This document shows, piece after piece, positions 23,923 to 33,186 of a stretch of DNA of 64,000 nt (the stretch's first letter is position 1; each line of letters begins with the position of its first letter). The DNA is from Natrarchaeobaculum aegyptiacum (GTDB taxonomy: Archaea > Halobacteriota > Halobacteria > Halobacteriales > Natrialbaceae). The notes under the pieces were generated by a model, which was given only the letters and a program-made list of their open reading frames with translations, was not told the DNA's origin and did no database searches. The translations under genes and the position numbers were made by a program. Where the stretch lies: assembly GCF_002156705.1 (NCBI RefSeq), contig NZ_CP019893.1, positions 1,984,001 through 2,048,000 on the forward strand, written 5' to 3'.

Positions 23923-25737
23923 ATGGCAGACGATAGTATCGCCGTCGTCGATCTGGATCGATGCCAGCCCGATCGCTGTAGCTACGAGTGTAAAAACTAC
24001 TGTCCGCCAAATCGCACCGGCAAGGAGTGCATCACCCTCCGGGGCGAGGAGACAGACCAGGGCCAGCCCGAACAGATCCACATCTCCGAAGAGATCTGTC
24101 TCGGCGAGACCTGCGGCATCTGCGTCGAGAAGTGTCCGTTCGACGCCATCGAGATCATCAACCTCCCGCAGGAACTGCAGGACGATCCGGCCCACCGCTA
24201 CGGCGAGAACGCCTTCTCGCTGTACGGTCTTCCCGCACCTCAGGAGGGGAAGGTGACCGGCATCCTCGGTCCGAACGGGATCGGGAAGACGACCGCCGTG
24301 CGCATCCTCGCGGGCGAACTCGAGCCCAACCTCGGTCGCCACGACGAACCAGTCGACTGGGACGACGTGCTCGAGGCCTACCGCGGGACCGAGATCCAGG
24401 ATTACATCGCCGACGTTCGCGACGGTGAGGTGACCGTCGCCCGCAAACCCCAGTACGTCGACCAGATTCCAAACACGTTCGACGGCAACACCCGCGAACT
24501 GCTCGAGCAGACGGACGAGCGCGGCGAACTCGAGTCGCTTGTCGAACGCCTCTCGATCGACCCGGTGATGGACCAGTCGATCGACGACCTCTCTGGCGGG
24601 GAACTCCAGCGGGTGGCTCTCGCCGCCACGCTGGCTCGAGACACCGATTTCTACTTCTTAGACGAGATCACGCCGTACCTCGACATCGGCCAGCGGGTGA
24701 CCGCAGCGCGGCTCATCCGCGAACTCGCCGAGGAGGAAGACCGATCGATGCTCGTGGTCGAGCACGACCTCGCGATCCTCGACCTGCTCGCGGACACCCT
24801 TCACGTCGCCTACGGTGAACCCGGCGCGTACGGTGTCGTCACCGCACCCAAGTCCGTCCGAAACGGGATCAACGAGTATCTCGCGGGCTATCTCGACAAC
24901 GAGAACATGCGGATCCGTCCGGACGCTATCGAGTTCGAGGAACACGCGCCCCGAACTGCGACCCGGGCCGACACGCTCGTCGAGTACCCCGACCTCACCA
25001 AGTGCTACGGCGAGGACGAGTTCACCCTCGAGGTCGAGGGCGGCGAGATTCGCGAGAACGAGGTGCTGGGAATCGTCGGACCGAACGGGATCGGGAAGTC
25101 GACGTTCGCGAAGCTACTGACGGGGAACCTCGAACCCGACGAGGGTGACGCCGATCTCGACCTCGAAATCTCTTACAAGCCCCAGTACGTGACGATCGAC
25201 CAGCACATGCGGGTCGACGCGTTCCTCTCGTCGATCACGGACCAGTTCGGTTCCTCTTACTGGAACACCGAGATCGCCCAGCCGCTCCAGCTAGAGCGCA
25301 TCATGGAGCAGAACCTCTCGGATCTCTCCGGTGGGGAACGTCAGCGCGTGGCCATCGCCGCGTGTCTCTCCGACTCGGCGGACCTGTACCTGCTCGACGA
25401 GCCCTCCGCGCACCTGGACGTCGAACAGCGCGTGCAGGCGACCAGTGCCATCCGGCGCTACGCTGAACAGCAGGACGCGACGGTGCTAGTGATCGACCAC
25501 GACATCTACATGATGGACCTGCTCGCGGATCGGCTCATGGTCTTCGACGGCGAACCCGCCGTCCACGGACGTGCCGGCACGCCACAGTCGATGCGCGACG
25601 GCATGAACGAGTTCCTCGCGAACCTCGAGGTCACGTTCCGACGGGACGAGCGCACCTCCCGGCCGCGGATCAACAAGCCCGATTCGCAACTCGACAAACA
25701 GCAGCGCAGCGAGGGCGAGTACTACTACGCTCCCTGA
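23923..25737 (+). CDS. Ribosome biogenesis/recycling ATPase RLI (ABCE1)
   Basis: 604 aa with the full ABCE1 layout: N-terminal iron-sulfur domain (CQPDRCSYECKNYCPP and CLGETCGICVEKCPFDA), first ABC domain (Walker A GPNGIGKTTAVR ~117, signature LSGGELQRVALAA, Walker B FYFLDEITPYLD), hinge, second ABC domain (GPNGIGKSTFAK ~386, LSGGERQRVAIAA, YLLDEPSAHLD) and a basic C-terminal hinge. ABCE1 splits ribosomes after termination in Archaea and Eukarya and is essential. It directly follows the EMC6-like gene. Confidence 0.98.
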   Translation: MADDSIAVVDLDRCQPDRCSYECKNYCPPNRTGKECITLRGEETDQGQPEQIHISEEICLGETCGICVEKCPFDAIEIINLPQELQDDPAHRYGENAFSLYGLPAPQEGKVTGILGPNGIGKTTAVRILAGELEPNLGRHDEPVDWDDVLEAYRGTEIQDYIADVRDGEVTVARKPQYVDQIPNTFDGNTRELLEQTDERGELESLVERLSIDPVMDQSIDDLSGGELQRVALAATLARDTDFYFLDEITPYLDIGQRVTAARLIRELAEEEDRSMLVVEHDLAILDLLADTLHVAYGEPGAYGVVTAPKSVRNGINEYLAGYLDNENMRIRPDAIEFEEHAPRTATRADTLVEYPDLTKCYGEDEFTLEVEGGEIRENEVLGIVGPNGIGKSTFAKLLTGNLEPDEGDADLDLEISYKPQYVTIDQHMRVDAFLSSITDQFGSSYWNTEIAQPLQLERIMEQNLSDLSGGERQRVAIAACLSDSADLYLLDEPSAHLDVEQRVQATSAIRRYAEQQDATVLVIDHDIYMMDLLADRLMVFDGEPAVHGRAGTPQSMRDGMNEFLANLEVTFRRDERTSRPRINKPDSQLDKQQRSEGEYYYAP

Positions 25738-25771
25738 AGCCGAGTTCTCACTTCTTACGGACGTCACGGTC

Positions 25772-26596
25772 TCAGTCTCCCGATTCCGATCGCAGGAGCA
25801 CCGCGAGGCCGAAAAGCACGAGCAGCAGGCCGACGAGTGCGTAGCCGACGACGGCACTCGAGAAGACCACTCCACCGGTCGCGCCGACGACGGCACCGAT
25901 GGCGGCGAGGATGGTCCCGAGAACGACCAGTCCTGCCCCTGCGAGATCCTCGACGACGCGGTCGTCTCCGTCAGCCGTCCCATCTGCGCGCTCGAGCGGG
26001 TCGACGAGGTCCCACTTCCGTTCGCGTTCGCGCTCGAGTCGGAAGCGGCCGCCCGACAGCGACGTCAGCGCGGCGTCACCTGCAGCCGCTATCGACAGCG
26101 ACCACCAGTCGTCCTTCTCGGGGCCGGAGTCGGTTCGTTCGAGATAGATCGGTTCGCCCACGACGTAGTCGATCGAGGCCGCGTCGTAGCCGACGTCTTC
26201 GACGATGCGGGCGAGGAGGAACTCCTCGGACCACGGAATCGGTTTCTCGAGCGTGAACGCGGTCGTCTCGCCGTGGGGGAGCGAGACGACGAGTTCGACC
26301 GTCGTGGCGTCGACTGCAGCGACGTCGGCGATCTGTCCTTCGACGTAGCCCTCGGGTGTGGTCATCACGTCGATACGGCCGAGTTCGTCCGCGAGGTCGG
26401 TTTCGTGGCGCTCGCGACCGGTTTCACGCGGAACGTTCCCGTGGCGAGACTCACCGGGGTCGGTCGGGTCACCTTCGGGGTCGGTTCGGGCTTCCGATTC
26501 GTCGGCTCGACCGCTCGTGACCTCGATTTCGACTTCACCGTCGCTGTCGCTAGTCGTACAGTCGTCGTCCGTCGATTCTCCGGGTCCGTCACTCAC
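25772..26596 (-). CDS. Protein with conserved N-terminal domain and two C-terminal membrane helices, unknown
   Basis: 274 aa if started at the GTG at 26596 (VSDGPGEST), which leaves 67 bp to the upstream methyltransferase stop; longer in-frame versions overlap that gene in a basic, non-haloarchaeal composition. A start at MTTPEGYVEGQ further in is also possible. The acidic N-terminal ~75 residues look disordered. A mixed alpha/beta region follows (GYVEGQIADVAAVDATTVEL to LSGGRFRLERERERKWDL), then two membrane helices (~220-268). Family not recognised. Confidence 0.65.
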   Translation of the reverse strand: MSDGPGESTDDDCTTSDSDGEVEIEVTSGRADESEARTDPEGDPTDPGESRHGNVPRETGRERHETDLADELGRIDVMTTPEGYVEGQIADVAAVDATTVELVVSLPHGETTAFTLEKPIPWSEEFLLARIVEDVGYDAASIDYVVGEPIYLERTDSGPEKDDWWSLSIAAAGDAALTSLSGGRFRLERERERKWDLVDPLERADGTADGDDRVVEDLAGAGLVVLGTILAAIGAVVGATGGVVFSSAVVGYALVGLLLVLFGLAVLLRSESGD

Positions 26597-26663
26597 GACT
26601 GGTCTCGCCTCGAGTGTACGGAATCGAGTGAGGTAAACTCGTCCCCGACACGAGCGGCCCGTC

Positions 26664-27323
26664 TCACTCGGCCGGTCGCGCCCGGACGACGGCGAACAGT
26701 CCGTCGCCGTGGCCCTCGCGGACCTCCGCGCTCTTGACCGGGTTGGTCTCGAGGTCGGCAGGGTCGTCGAAGATCGTCTGTAAGCGCACCTCGATCGTGA
26801 AGCCGGCCGACTCGAGGGCTGCACACGTCGCCTCGCCGCTCAGGAAATCAGCGTCGGCGTAGAACGGACTCGCTTCCTTGCGGTCCTCGTAGCTGGCTCC
26901 GAGCGGGCTCTCTCTGTCGAGGACGGCCACGACGAGCGCTCCGTCGGGCGTGAGCACGCGACGGAGCTCCTCGAGGGTCGCCTCGAGGTCGTCGACGAAC
27001 GCGAGGGCGGTGACGACGACGGCGAGGTCGATCGCGTCGGTCGTGATCGGGAGTGATTCCGCGACGCCCCGGACCGGGTCGATCCCCCGCTCACGAGCCA
27101 GTTCGAGCGAGTTCCGGGCGGGGTCGACGCCCACCGGAATCCCGAGCCCATCGGCAAAACGTCCGGTGCCGACGCCGACCTCGAGTGCCCGGTCACTGCC
27201 GGGATCGAACGCGTCGGGGATGGCGTGCTCGAGCGCGAACAGTTCCGCACGAAATGCTCCCCGGTTCTCGTCGTACCACGCGTCGTATTCGTCGGCCAGC
27301 TGGTCGAAGGGAGCGTGTGGCAT
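26664..27323 (-). CDS. Class I SAM-dependent methyltransferase
   Basis: 219 aa. The SAM-binding loop LEVGVGTGRFADGLG, the acidic residue at the end of strand 2 (IPVGVDPA), AESLPITTDAIDLAVVVTAL and LRRVLTPDGALVVAVLDRES are the standard Methyltransf_11 motifs. The C-terminal FYADADFLSGEATCAALESA helix region is substrate-specific. The substrate is unknown. Confidence 0.88.
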   Translation of the reverse strand: MPHAPFDQLADEYDAWYDENRGAFRAELFALEHAIPDAFDPGSDRALEVGVGTGRFADGLGIPVGVDPARNSLELARERGIDPVRGVAESLPITTDAIDLAVVVTALAFVDDLEATLEELRRVLTPDGALVVAVLDRESPLGASYEDRKEASPFYADADFLSGEATCAALESAGFTIEVRLQTIFDDPADLETNPVKSAEVREGHGDGLFAVVRARPAE

Positions 27324-27394
27324 CGAGATCAGTCGATGGGGAAAATGCAGCGGTACAGTTACTAAGTGTTTCGGGAAACCCGCCGAATCGAACG

Positions 27395-27916
27395 TTAGCT
27401 GATGCGACGCTGACAGCTCCCACAGAGGTTCTCTTCTTTGATGTCGACTTCGCGAACGGTCGGCGAGAAGTTCATCACGCAGCGGTTGTTGTCGCAGTGT
27501 TCGAGTCCGTAGGTGTGGCCGATTTCGTGGACGATCTCCTTGCGGACCCGGTTTTCGAAGATCTCTGCGGCGCTCTTGTTAGAGAAGCCGCCGTCAGATG
27601 AGGTCTGGAGTCGGTAGGTGGAGACGACGCTCCCGCTCCCGTCCAGGTAGGCGAGGCCGAAGACGTAGTTTCGCCGGCGGTAGAAGAGGTCGTGTGGGGT
27701 GATGGCGATGTTCTTGTCACCCCGACCGACCCGTTCTGCCAGCTGGATGAAGGGCTCTGCTGAGTACTGATTGCGGCCGGAGTCGTACGCGCCGTTCGGG
27801 ACGGACTGCGAGTCGGTGATAGAGACGTCGCAGTCGTAAACCGATCGCAGCGCCGCGGAGGCCGCCCGCTTGACGTCCGCGGAGACGCTGCCGACCGGCA
27901 CGATATCGACGAGCAT
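27395..27916 (-). CDS. amzA: Archaemetzincin
   Basis: 173 aa, the usual archaeal length. The extended zinc motif HEIGHTYGLEHC (about residue 131) has three histidines and is followed by the family-specific cysteine pattern CDNNRC...CGSCQRR, which binds a second zinc; MNFSPTVREVD supplies the metzincin Met-turn. Archaemetzincins are soluble peptidases of unknown physiological role. The gene is divergent from the UPF0146 gene with only 39 bp between starts, an arrangement that suggests shared control. Confidence 0.95.
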   Translation of the reverse strand: MLVDIVPVGSVSADVKRAASAALRSVYDCDVSITDSQSVPNGAYDSGRNQYSAEPFIQLAERVGRGDKNIAITPHDLFYRRRNYVFGLAYLDGSGSVVSTYRLQTSSDGGFSNKSAAEIFENRVRKEIVHEIGHTYGLEHCDNNRCVMNFSPTVREVDIKEENLCGSCQRRIS

Positions 27917-27955
27917 AGCGAAGGCTTAGGGGGGAGCCGTCATAAACGTCCCGCC

Positions 27956-28366
27956 GTGTGCGACTCTCGTCAACCTGCGTCTCCGCCGACCCTGTTCGAC
28001 CACCTCCATCGATACGACCGCGTCCTCGAGGTGGGCATCGGCCGACGAACCGACCTCGCGGCGGCGCTCGCGGCCGACGGTGTCTCGGTGACCGGGATCG
28101 ATGTTCATCGCCGGGAGGTCCCCGAAGGCGTGACGTTCGTCCGCGACGATATCGTCGACCCCGACCGGTCGGTCTACGAGGGCTGTGAGGCGATCTACGC
28201 CCGGAACCTGCCGCCGGAACTGCACCGACCTGCACTCGAGGTCGCCCGCGCGGTCGGCGCGGACTTCCTGTTTACGACGCTTGGCGGCGACCAGCCCGCG
28301 GTACCGGTCGAGCGGAAGACGATTCGCGAGGGGACGCTGTACGTCGTCGTCGCCGACCGCGGGTAA
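27956..28366 (+). CDS. UPF0146 family protein
   Basis: 136 aa from a GTG start at 27956. A Rossmann-like, methyltransferase-shaped fold: RVLEVGIGRRTDLAAALA, VTGIDVHRREVPEGVTFV, then EAIYARNLPPELHRPALEVA. UPF0146 proteins are short archaeal relatives of SAM-binding folds, with no proven activity. The start is favoured because it follows a divergent promoter space of 39 bp and gives the normal family length. Confidence 0.85.
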   Translation: MCDSRQPASPPTLFDHLHRYDRVLEVGIGRRTDLAAALAADGVSVTGIDVHRREVPEGVTFVRDDIVDPDRSVYEGCEAIYARNLPPELHRPALEVARAVGADFLFTTLGGDQPAVPVERKTIREGTLYVVVADRG

Positions 28367-28430
28367 CGGGTCCGTCCTCGCGGTTTCGCCACCGTCGTCT
28401 CAGGATACGACGGGAGCCGAGGTCGGTCCC

Positions 28431-29204
28431 TCAGTCGCGTTTCCGGCCGCTCACGGAGCAGCTCTTGACGCCGTAGGTCTCACAGGCGTTCGTCGCTCGC
28501 TCGGAGGTAAACTCGTAGTCGTCGTTTTCGACGACGGCGGTCACGTCGACGCCTGCCGCTTCGACGACGTCTGTGTAGCGGTCGACGTGTTCAGCGCCGC
28601 CGATACACGCGGCCCAGAGGTCCGCGTCGCTCTTGATGGAGGCCGGCAGTTGTTCCTCGCTGACGATGTCCGCGATGGCGAGTCGCCCCTCGGGTCGAAG
28701 CACCCGGACCGCCTCCTCGAAGACGCGGCCTTTCTCGGCAGAGAGGTTGATGACGCCGTTCGAGATCACGACGTCGAACGATTCGTCGTCGAACGGAAGG
28801 TCCTCGATGTACCCCTCTCGAATCTCGACGTTGTGGAACCCGTGTTCTGCCGCGAGGGTCCGGGACTTCGCTACCTGTTCGGGCGTCATGTCGACGCCAG
28901 TGACCGTCCCGGTCTCGGTCACCTGCATGGCCGCGACGAACGCGTCCATGCCCGACCCGCTCCCGAGGTCGAGCACCGTCTCGCCCGCCTCGAGGGCAGC
29001 GAGGTCGAACGGGTTCCCAACGCCCGCGAAGGAGTCGATCGCGGCGTCCGGGACGTACTCGAGGTCGACAGGGTCGTAGCCGAGCCTGTCGGCGAGTTCC
29101 CGTCCCGTCTCGAAGTGGAACTCGGCGTCGCCTGCGGTCGCGACGTCCCGATACATCGAGGTGACCTCGCGCTCGAGTTTCGCCGTGTCGAGTGTGTCGC
29201 TCAT
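28431..29204 (-). CDS. ArsM-like class I methyltransferase
   Basis: 257 aa. VGNPFDLAALEAGETVLDLG with GSGSGMDAFVAA is the arsenite-methyltransferase-like SAM site, followed by GVDMTPEQVAKSRTLA and SNGVINLSAEKGRVFEEAVR. However, the cysteine that normally precedes NP (GCGNP in ArsM) is absent, and the only cysteines are in AACIGG and CETYGVKSC. Arsenite methylation is therefore uncertain; methylation of another thiol or small molecule is possible. It follows the OsmC gene after 8 bp, in the same operon. Confidence 0.82.
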   Translation of the reverse strand: MSDTLDTAKLEREVTSMYRDVATAGDAEFHFETGRELADRLGYDPVDLEYVPDAAIDSFAGVGNPFDLAALEAGETVLDLGSGSGMDAFVAAMQVTETGTVTGVDMTPEQVAKSRTLAAEHGFHNVEIREGYIEDLPFDDESFDVVISNGVINLSAEKGRVFEEAVRVLRPEGRLAIADIVSEEQLPASIKSDADLWAACIGGAEHVDRYTDVVEAAGVDVTAVVENDDYEFTSERATNACETYGVKSCSVSGRKRD

Positions 29205-29212
29205 CGGTTTCC

Positions 29213-29818
29213 TCAGTCGTCACCCGCCACCTGGGCGGGCGTGTCGATGGTCATTTCGACGTCCTGTTCGAGCGAGACGAGCGTGTAGACTGGTGCCCGT
29301 CGTGCCCACTCGTCGATCTGTTCGGGTTCGAGGTCCGGCCCCTCGATCCGGACGTCGGCGGTCAGGTTCTCGAAGACCGAAGCCGACTCGCCGAGGTCCG
29401 CGAGGCTGAAGAGGACCGCCGGATCGAAGTCTGCCTGTACGCTGGTCTCGAGGTGATCGATCGTCACGTCGTTCGCGGCGGCGTTGATGGTGATACCGAC
29501 GTTGATACAGGCCGCGAGTGCCGAGAGGGCCGCTTCGACCGGTTCCAGCCGGTCGGTCGGGTCGACCCAGCCGCCGGCCTCGAGCACTTCCTTCCAGCCG
29601 CCGTAGGGAAGGGTGTACTCCCGGGTTTCCCGGGTGATCGTCTCGCCACCGAGGTCGTAGTCGTCGATCTTCGCCAGACTGTGGGCCGCTGTCCCCTCGT
29701 AGGTCGCCCTCGCGCCGAGGCCGAGTTGAACTGCCGCTGGCTCTTCGGCCGCGTGTTCGGCGAACCCCTCGAGTGTCTCGAGGTCAATTCCGTGTGCGAT
29801 GTGCATTTCGTCGGTCAT
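29213..29818 (-). CDS. OsmC family protein
   Basis: 201 aa. The OsmC/Ohr fold is recognised by PYGGWKEVLEAGGWVDPTDR, EAALSALAACINVGITINAA (the conserved cysteine helix) and the acidic strand ASVFENLTADVRIEG. OsmC proteins reduce organic hydroperoxides or bind thiolated compounds; only one of the two usual cysteines is obvious here, so peroxidase activity is uncertain. The start at 29818 (MTDEMHIAHG) is chosen over an ATG six codons upstream. An inverted repeat lies about 95 bp upstream. Confidence 0.85.
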   Translation of the reverse strand: MTDEMHIAHGIDLETLEGFAEHAAEEPAAVQLGLGARATYEGTAAHSLAKIDDYDLGGETITRETREYTLPYGGWKEVLEAGGWVDPTDRLEPVEAALSALAACINVGITINAAANDVTIDHLETSVQADFDPAVLFSLADLGESASVFENLTADVRIEGPDLEPEQIDEWARRAPVYTLVSLEQDVEMTIDTPAQVAGDD

Positions 29819-29908
29819 GTGTCTCGCCCCCTGCAACCTGTGCTACGAACTGCCACGACTTCTAGCTATTTCGTGACGAATATCCAGTTTCTGGTGGAGT
29901 TTCACCGG

Positions 29909-29932
29909 CTGCAACCGAGTCACTGGTTGCAG
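29909..29932. promoter_or_regulatory. Inverted repeat CTGCAACC-N8-GGTTGCAG
   Basis: Perfect 8-bp arms around GAGTCACT, in the 248-bp space between the FilR1-like regulator stop and the osmC start. Its core closely matches the inverted repeat at 6658-6681. The rest of this space has no gene. Confidence 0.6.
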
Positions 29933-30066
29933 TTTTCGCACCTGCCGCCAGCGAACGCTCCCGGTCACCGTCGGGGCGGCGTGGCCCGATTCCCTGCAGA
30001 CAGCGTGTGGGGTCGACCCGGTGTCGGCACCGAACGTCCGACCGAGTAGCCGATCGCTCGAGTGAG

Positions 30067-30891
30067 TCACTCGAGGGGGCGCGGTGGGTCGAACGGTCGG
30101 GCAGTGGCCGCGTACCGATCGTAGACGGTGTTTGCCCACTCGCGAATCGTCGGATCGTCGGTATCGACCATCGCCTGCACCGTTCCACTTTCCTCTTCGT
30201 AGGCGGTGACGACGACGCGTTCGTCGAGGAGCCCGGTTCCGTACGCTGGAAGGTCCTGGGCTTCTAGGACGGTGAAATTCTCCTGCTCGAGCAGTTTCGA
30301 ACACTGCTCGGGATACGTCGAGACGAAGTACGCGTGGCAGTTCGGTCGGTCGATCAGTGTCACGTCGACGCCCTCGTCGATCCGTCTGCACAGGTGGTCG
30401 AACGATGGATCCATCAACGCAACCTCCGGCCGGAGAAACCGTATCGTGGACGTCTGCTCGAGCAACGACTTGAATCGGTCGACCGGCCGGTACGGAGCGT
30501 CGGGTTCCGCGACCGTGATCGTGAGCCCGGTCCACGTCTCGACCGGAGCCTCGCGTATCTCGTCGGGCAGCCAGTGCCAGTTGTCACGCACCATCTGTTC
30601 GGTTTCGACGAGGTCGAGCAGGTCGCTCATTCCGGCGGCGACCGTCTCTCCCAGTCGCGTCGCCGCGTACTCGTAGCCCTCTTTGTGGACCCAGTGTCGG
30701 TCCTCGAACTCGGCCAGCGTTCGTCGCATCGTCGACGATGACACTTCGGTTAACTCACAGAGTTCGGGGCGACCGCGTGGGCGTTCGGTCAGCGCGAGGA
30801 GAGCCGGAACACGGTGTTCGGACCGGGCCAGATAGGCGATGTCGCCAATCGGCGAATCGGGCGTACGGAACGCTGTGCTATTCGGACCCAT
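30067..30891 (-). CDS. Winged-helix regulator with FilR1-type effector domain
   Basis: 274 aa. Residues ~15-90 form a winged helix ([40 protein letters not shown]). The C-terminal part (~120-265), with [20 protein letters not shown] and [20 protein letters not shown], resembles the middle domain of methanogen FilR1 regulators, found in many haloarchaeal transcription factors. Reading in the same direction as osmC and the ArsM-like gene, it is their likely regulator through the inverted repeat between them. A divergent HAD gene starts 89 bp away. Confidence 0.82.
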   Translation of the reverse strand: MGPNSTAFRTPDSPIGDIAYLARSEHRVPALLALTERPRGRPELCELTEVSSSTMRRTLAEFEDRHWVHKEGYEYAATRLGETVAAGMSDLLDLVETEQMVRDNWHWLPDEIREAPVETWTGLTITVAEPDAPYRPVDRFKSLLEQTSTIRFLRPEVALMDPSFDHLCRRIDEGVDVTLIDRPNCHAYFVSTYPEQCSKLLEQENFTVLEAQDLPAYGTGLLDERVVVTAYEEESGTVQAMVDTDDPTIREWANTVYDRYAATARPFDPPRPLE

Positions 30892-30951
30892 GGTGGGAGT
30901 ACACGACAGGGAGCGAAAACGGTTGGCCTACCCGTTCGAAAATCGACCGTC

Positions 30952-30957
30952 TTTATT
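30952..30957 (+). promoter_or_regulatory. TATA-like box of the HAD gene
   Basis: TTTATT centred 27 nt before the ATG at 30981. It supports that start over the much longer upstream frame. Confidence 0.5.
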
Positions 30958-30980
30958 CGCGCCGGCACGTTCGTGGTGGT

Positions 30981-31856
30981 ATGAACGCAGACGCCGTCGT
31001 GTTAGACGTCGACGGAGTGCTCGTCGACGTCGCCGACTCCTACCGCCGAGCGATCGTCGAGTCCGTCGAGGTCGTCTACGACCGGACGATCCGCACGGAG
31101 GACATCCAGCAGTTCAAGGACGCAGGCGGGTTCAACAACGACTGGGAACTCACCTACGCGGCCGCGCTGTACGTCCTCGCGGCCGGCGAGGGGTACGCCG
31201 CCTCGATCGACGAGTATACCAACTCCATCGCCGAGTCCGGCGGCGGACTCGACGCTGCCGAGACCGTCGTCCGGGACGCGATCGGCGCGCAGGCGTTCCA
31301 GCGCGTCGACGGTCGCTGGGACCGCGAGCGCCTGCGCGACGTCTTCCAGCAGCTGTACCTCGGGGCCGACCTCTACCGCGGCATCGAGGGCGGCGAACCA
31401 GACCGCGAGACTCGCGGGTTCATCCACGACGAACCCGTCCTGCTCGAGGCCGACGCCCGGGATGCGCTGCTCGCCGAGTACGACGTCGGAATCCTGACGG
31501 GGCGTCCGGAAGCCGAGGCCGAGATCGCCCTCGAGCGCGTGGGACTGGACGACGAAATCCCGCTCGAACACCGCTTTACGATGGACGACTGGGAGGAGGG
31601 TAAGCCCCACCCGCGCGCGCTGATGACGCTCGCCGAGCGGTTCGACGCCGACTCGGTCGCGTTCGTCGGCGACACGCTCGACGACGTGCGGACGGCCGTC
31701 AACGCGAGCGAGGAAGACCCGGGCCGCGAATACGGGGGAATCGGCGTTCTCACGGGCGGCCTCACCGGTGACGACGGTCGAGATAAGTACGAGGCTGAGG
31801 GCGCTGCCGCGGTCCTCGAGTCGGTCAACGAGGTTCCGGGCTGGCTCGAGGGCTGA
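30981..31856 (+). CDS. HAD superfamily phosphatase (TIGR01548-like)
   Basis: 291 aa. HAD motif [21 protein letters not shown], motif [13 protein letters not shown], the lysine of KPHP in motif III, and motif [14 protein letters not shown] are all intact, with a helical cap between motifs I and II. The family TIGR01548 groups archaeal/cyanobacterial HAD proteins, sometimes fused to imidazoleglycerol-phosphate dehydratase. Substrate unknown; a small phosphorylated metabolite is expected. Confidence 0.88.
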   Translation: MNADAVVLDVDGVLVDVADSYRRAIVESVEVVYDRTIRTEDIQQFKDAGGFNNDWELTYAAALYVLAAGEGYAASIDEYTNSIAESGGGLDAAETVVRDAIGAQAFQRVDGRWDRERLRDVFQQLYLGADLYRGIEGGEPDRETRGFIHDEPVLLEADARDALLAEYDVGILTGRPEAEAEIALERVGLDDEIPLEHRFTMDDWEEGKPHPRALMTLAERFDADSVAFVGDTLDDVRTAVNASEEDPGREYGGIGVLTGGLTGDDGRDKYEAEGAAAVLESVNEVPGWLEG

Positions 31857-31989
31857 CCGACCGGTTCCGGATTCAGTCTCCTTTCTGACACTCCTCTGGG
31901 GCGACCGTACCCTTGCTCGTCACGTCGATACTATCATCAATTTGAATATAAACAAAAGCGAGTTATTCTAGGCACTGAATTACCAGTGT

Positions 31990-33162
31990 ATGAAGCTCGC
32001 GACAATCGGCGTCGGTAACGCCGGGAGCAAGATCATCGACCGGATGCTCGAGTTCGAACAGGAGACCGGTCGAAACCTCTGCCGTCACGTTCTCGTTATC
32101 AACTCTGCTCGCACTGACCTCGCCAAGCCAGATTACGTCCCCGAAGATCGCCGCGTGCTGATCGGCGACACCCACCAGAAGGCCAAGGGCCACGGCGTTG
32201 GCGGCGACGTCGAGGTCGGCGCGGAGGTCGCGAAACACGACATCGACGAGATCCGCCGCGCGTTCGACGACGTCGAGATCCACGAGGTCGACGCCATCCT
32301 CGTCGCCGCGGGGCTGGGCGGCGGCACCGGCAGCGGTGCCGGCCCGGTCGTCATCGACGAACTCCAGAAGATGTACGACGAGCCGGTCTACGGACTGGGC
32401 ATCCTCCCCGGCGAGTACGAGGGCGGCCGGCCCGCGCTCAACGCCGCCCGCTCGCTCCAGTCGTTCGTCACCAAGGTGGACAACTTCATCGCCTTCGACA
32501 ACGACGCCTGGCGCTCCCGCGGCCAGACGATCGAGGAGGGCTACGAGGAGATGAACCGCGAACTCGCCGTCCGAATCGTCACCCTGCTCGCCGCCGGCGA
32601 GATCGACGAGACCGAGGTCGCCGAGAACGCCATGGACTCGAGTGACATCATGCGGACGCTCGACACCGACGGCGTCTCCTCGATCGGCTACGCTTCCACG
32701 CGGATCGAACAGGACGGCGAGGGCTTACTCGACCGATTCCGCGAGGAACGCGACGATCCCGGCGAGGCGACCGACGCGGCGAAGATCAAGGGCCTCGTTC
32801 GTCGGGCGGTCAACTCCCGGCTCACGCTCCCGTGTGAGATCTCGAGTGCCGATCGGGCGCTGATCGTCCTCTCCGGCCCGTCGGAACTCATCTCCCGCAA
32901 GGGGATCGAGAGCGCTCGCCAGTGGTTAGAAGACGCGGCTGACACCGTCGACATCCTCGCAGGCGACGACCCCCGGCCGAACGCCGACGAACTCGCGGCG
33001 GTCGTCCTCCTCTCGAACGTCACCGAGACGCCGCGGATCAAGGAGATCCAGAGTCAGGCCGTCGACGCCCAGGACAAGATCGAGGAACTCGAGGCCGTCC
33101 GTGAACAGGAGATCGAGGACCTGATCACCGACGACGACGACAAACTGGACCCCGTCGTCTGA
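31990..33162 (+). CDS. cetZ: CetZ tubulin/FtsZ-family cytoskeletal protein
   Basis: 390 aa. Starts KLATIGVGNAGSKIIDRML, a tubulin-type nucleotide loop. The T4 signature GLGGGTGSGAGPVV is at ~109 and the T6 region KVDNFIAFDNDAWRS follows. Haloarchaeal CetZ proteins control cell shape and motility rather than division. The C-terminal domain ends in an acidic stretch (DDDDKLDPVV). Which CetZ subgroup it belongs to cannot be decided by eye. A TATA-like box (GTTATTC) about 28 nt upstream suggests a leaderless transcript. A second, diverged paralogue follows after 24 bp. Confidence 0.93.
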   Translation: MKLATIGVGNAGSKIIDRMLEFEQETGRNLCRHVLVINSARTDLAKPDYVPEDRRVLIGDTHQKAKGHGVGGDVEVGAEVAKHDIDEIRRAFDDVEIHEVDAILVAAGLGGGTGSGAGPVVIDELQKMYDEPVYGLGILPGEYEGGRPALNAARSLQSFVTKVDNFIAFDNDAWRSRGQTIEEGYEEMNRELAVRIVTLLAAGEIDETEVAENAMDSSDIMRTLDTDGVSSIGYASTRIEQDGEGLLDRFREERDDPGEATDAAKIKGLVRRAVNSRLTLPCEISSADRALIVLSGPSELISRKGIESARQWLEDAADTVDILAGDDPRPNADELAAVVLLSNVTETPRIKEIQSQAVDAQDKIEELEAVREQEIEDLITDDDDKLDPVV

Positions 33163-33186
33163 TCGCCGAGTCATGCGAGGAGATCT

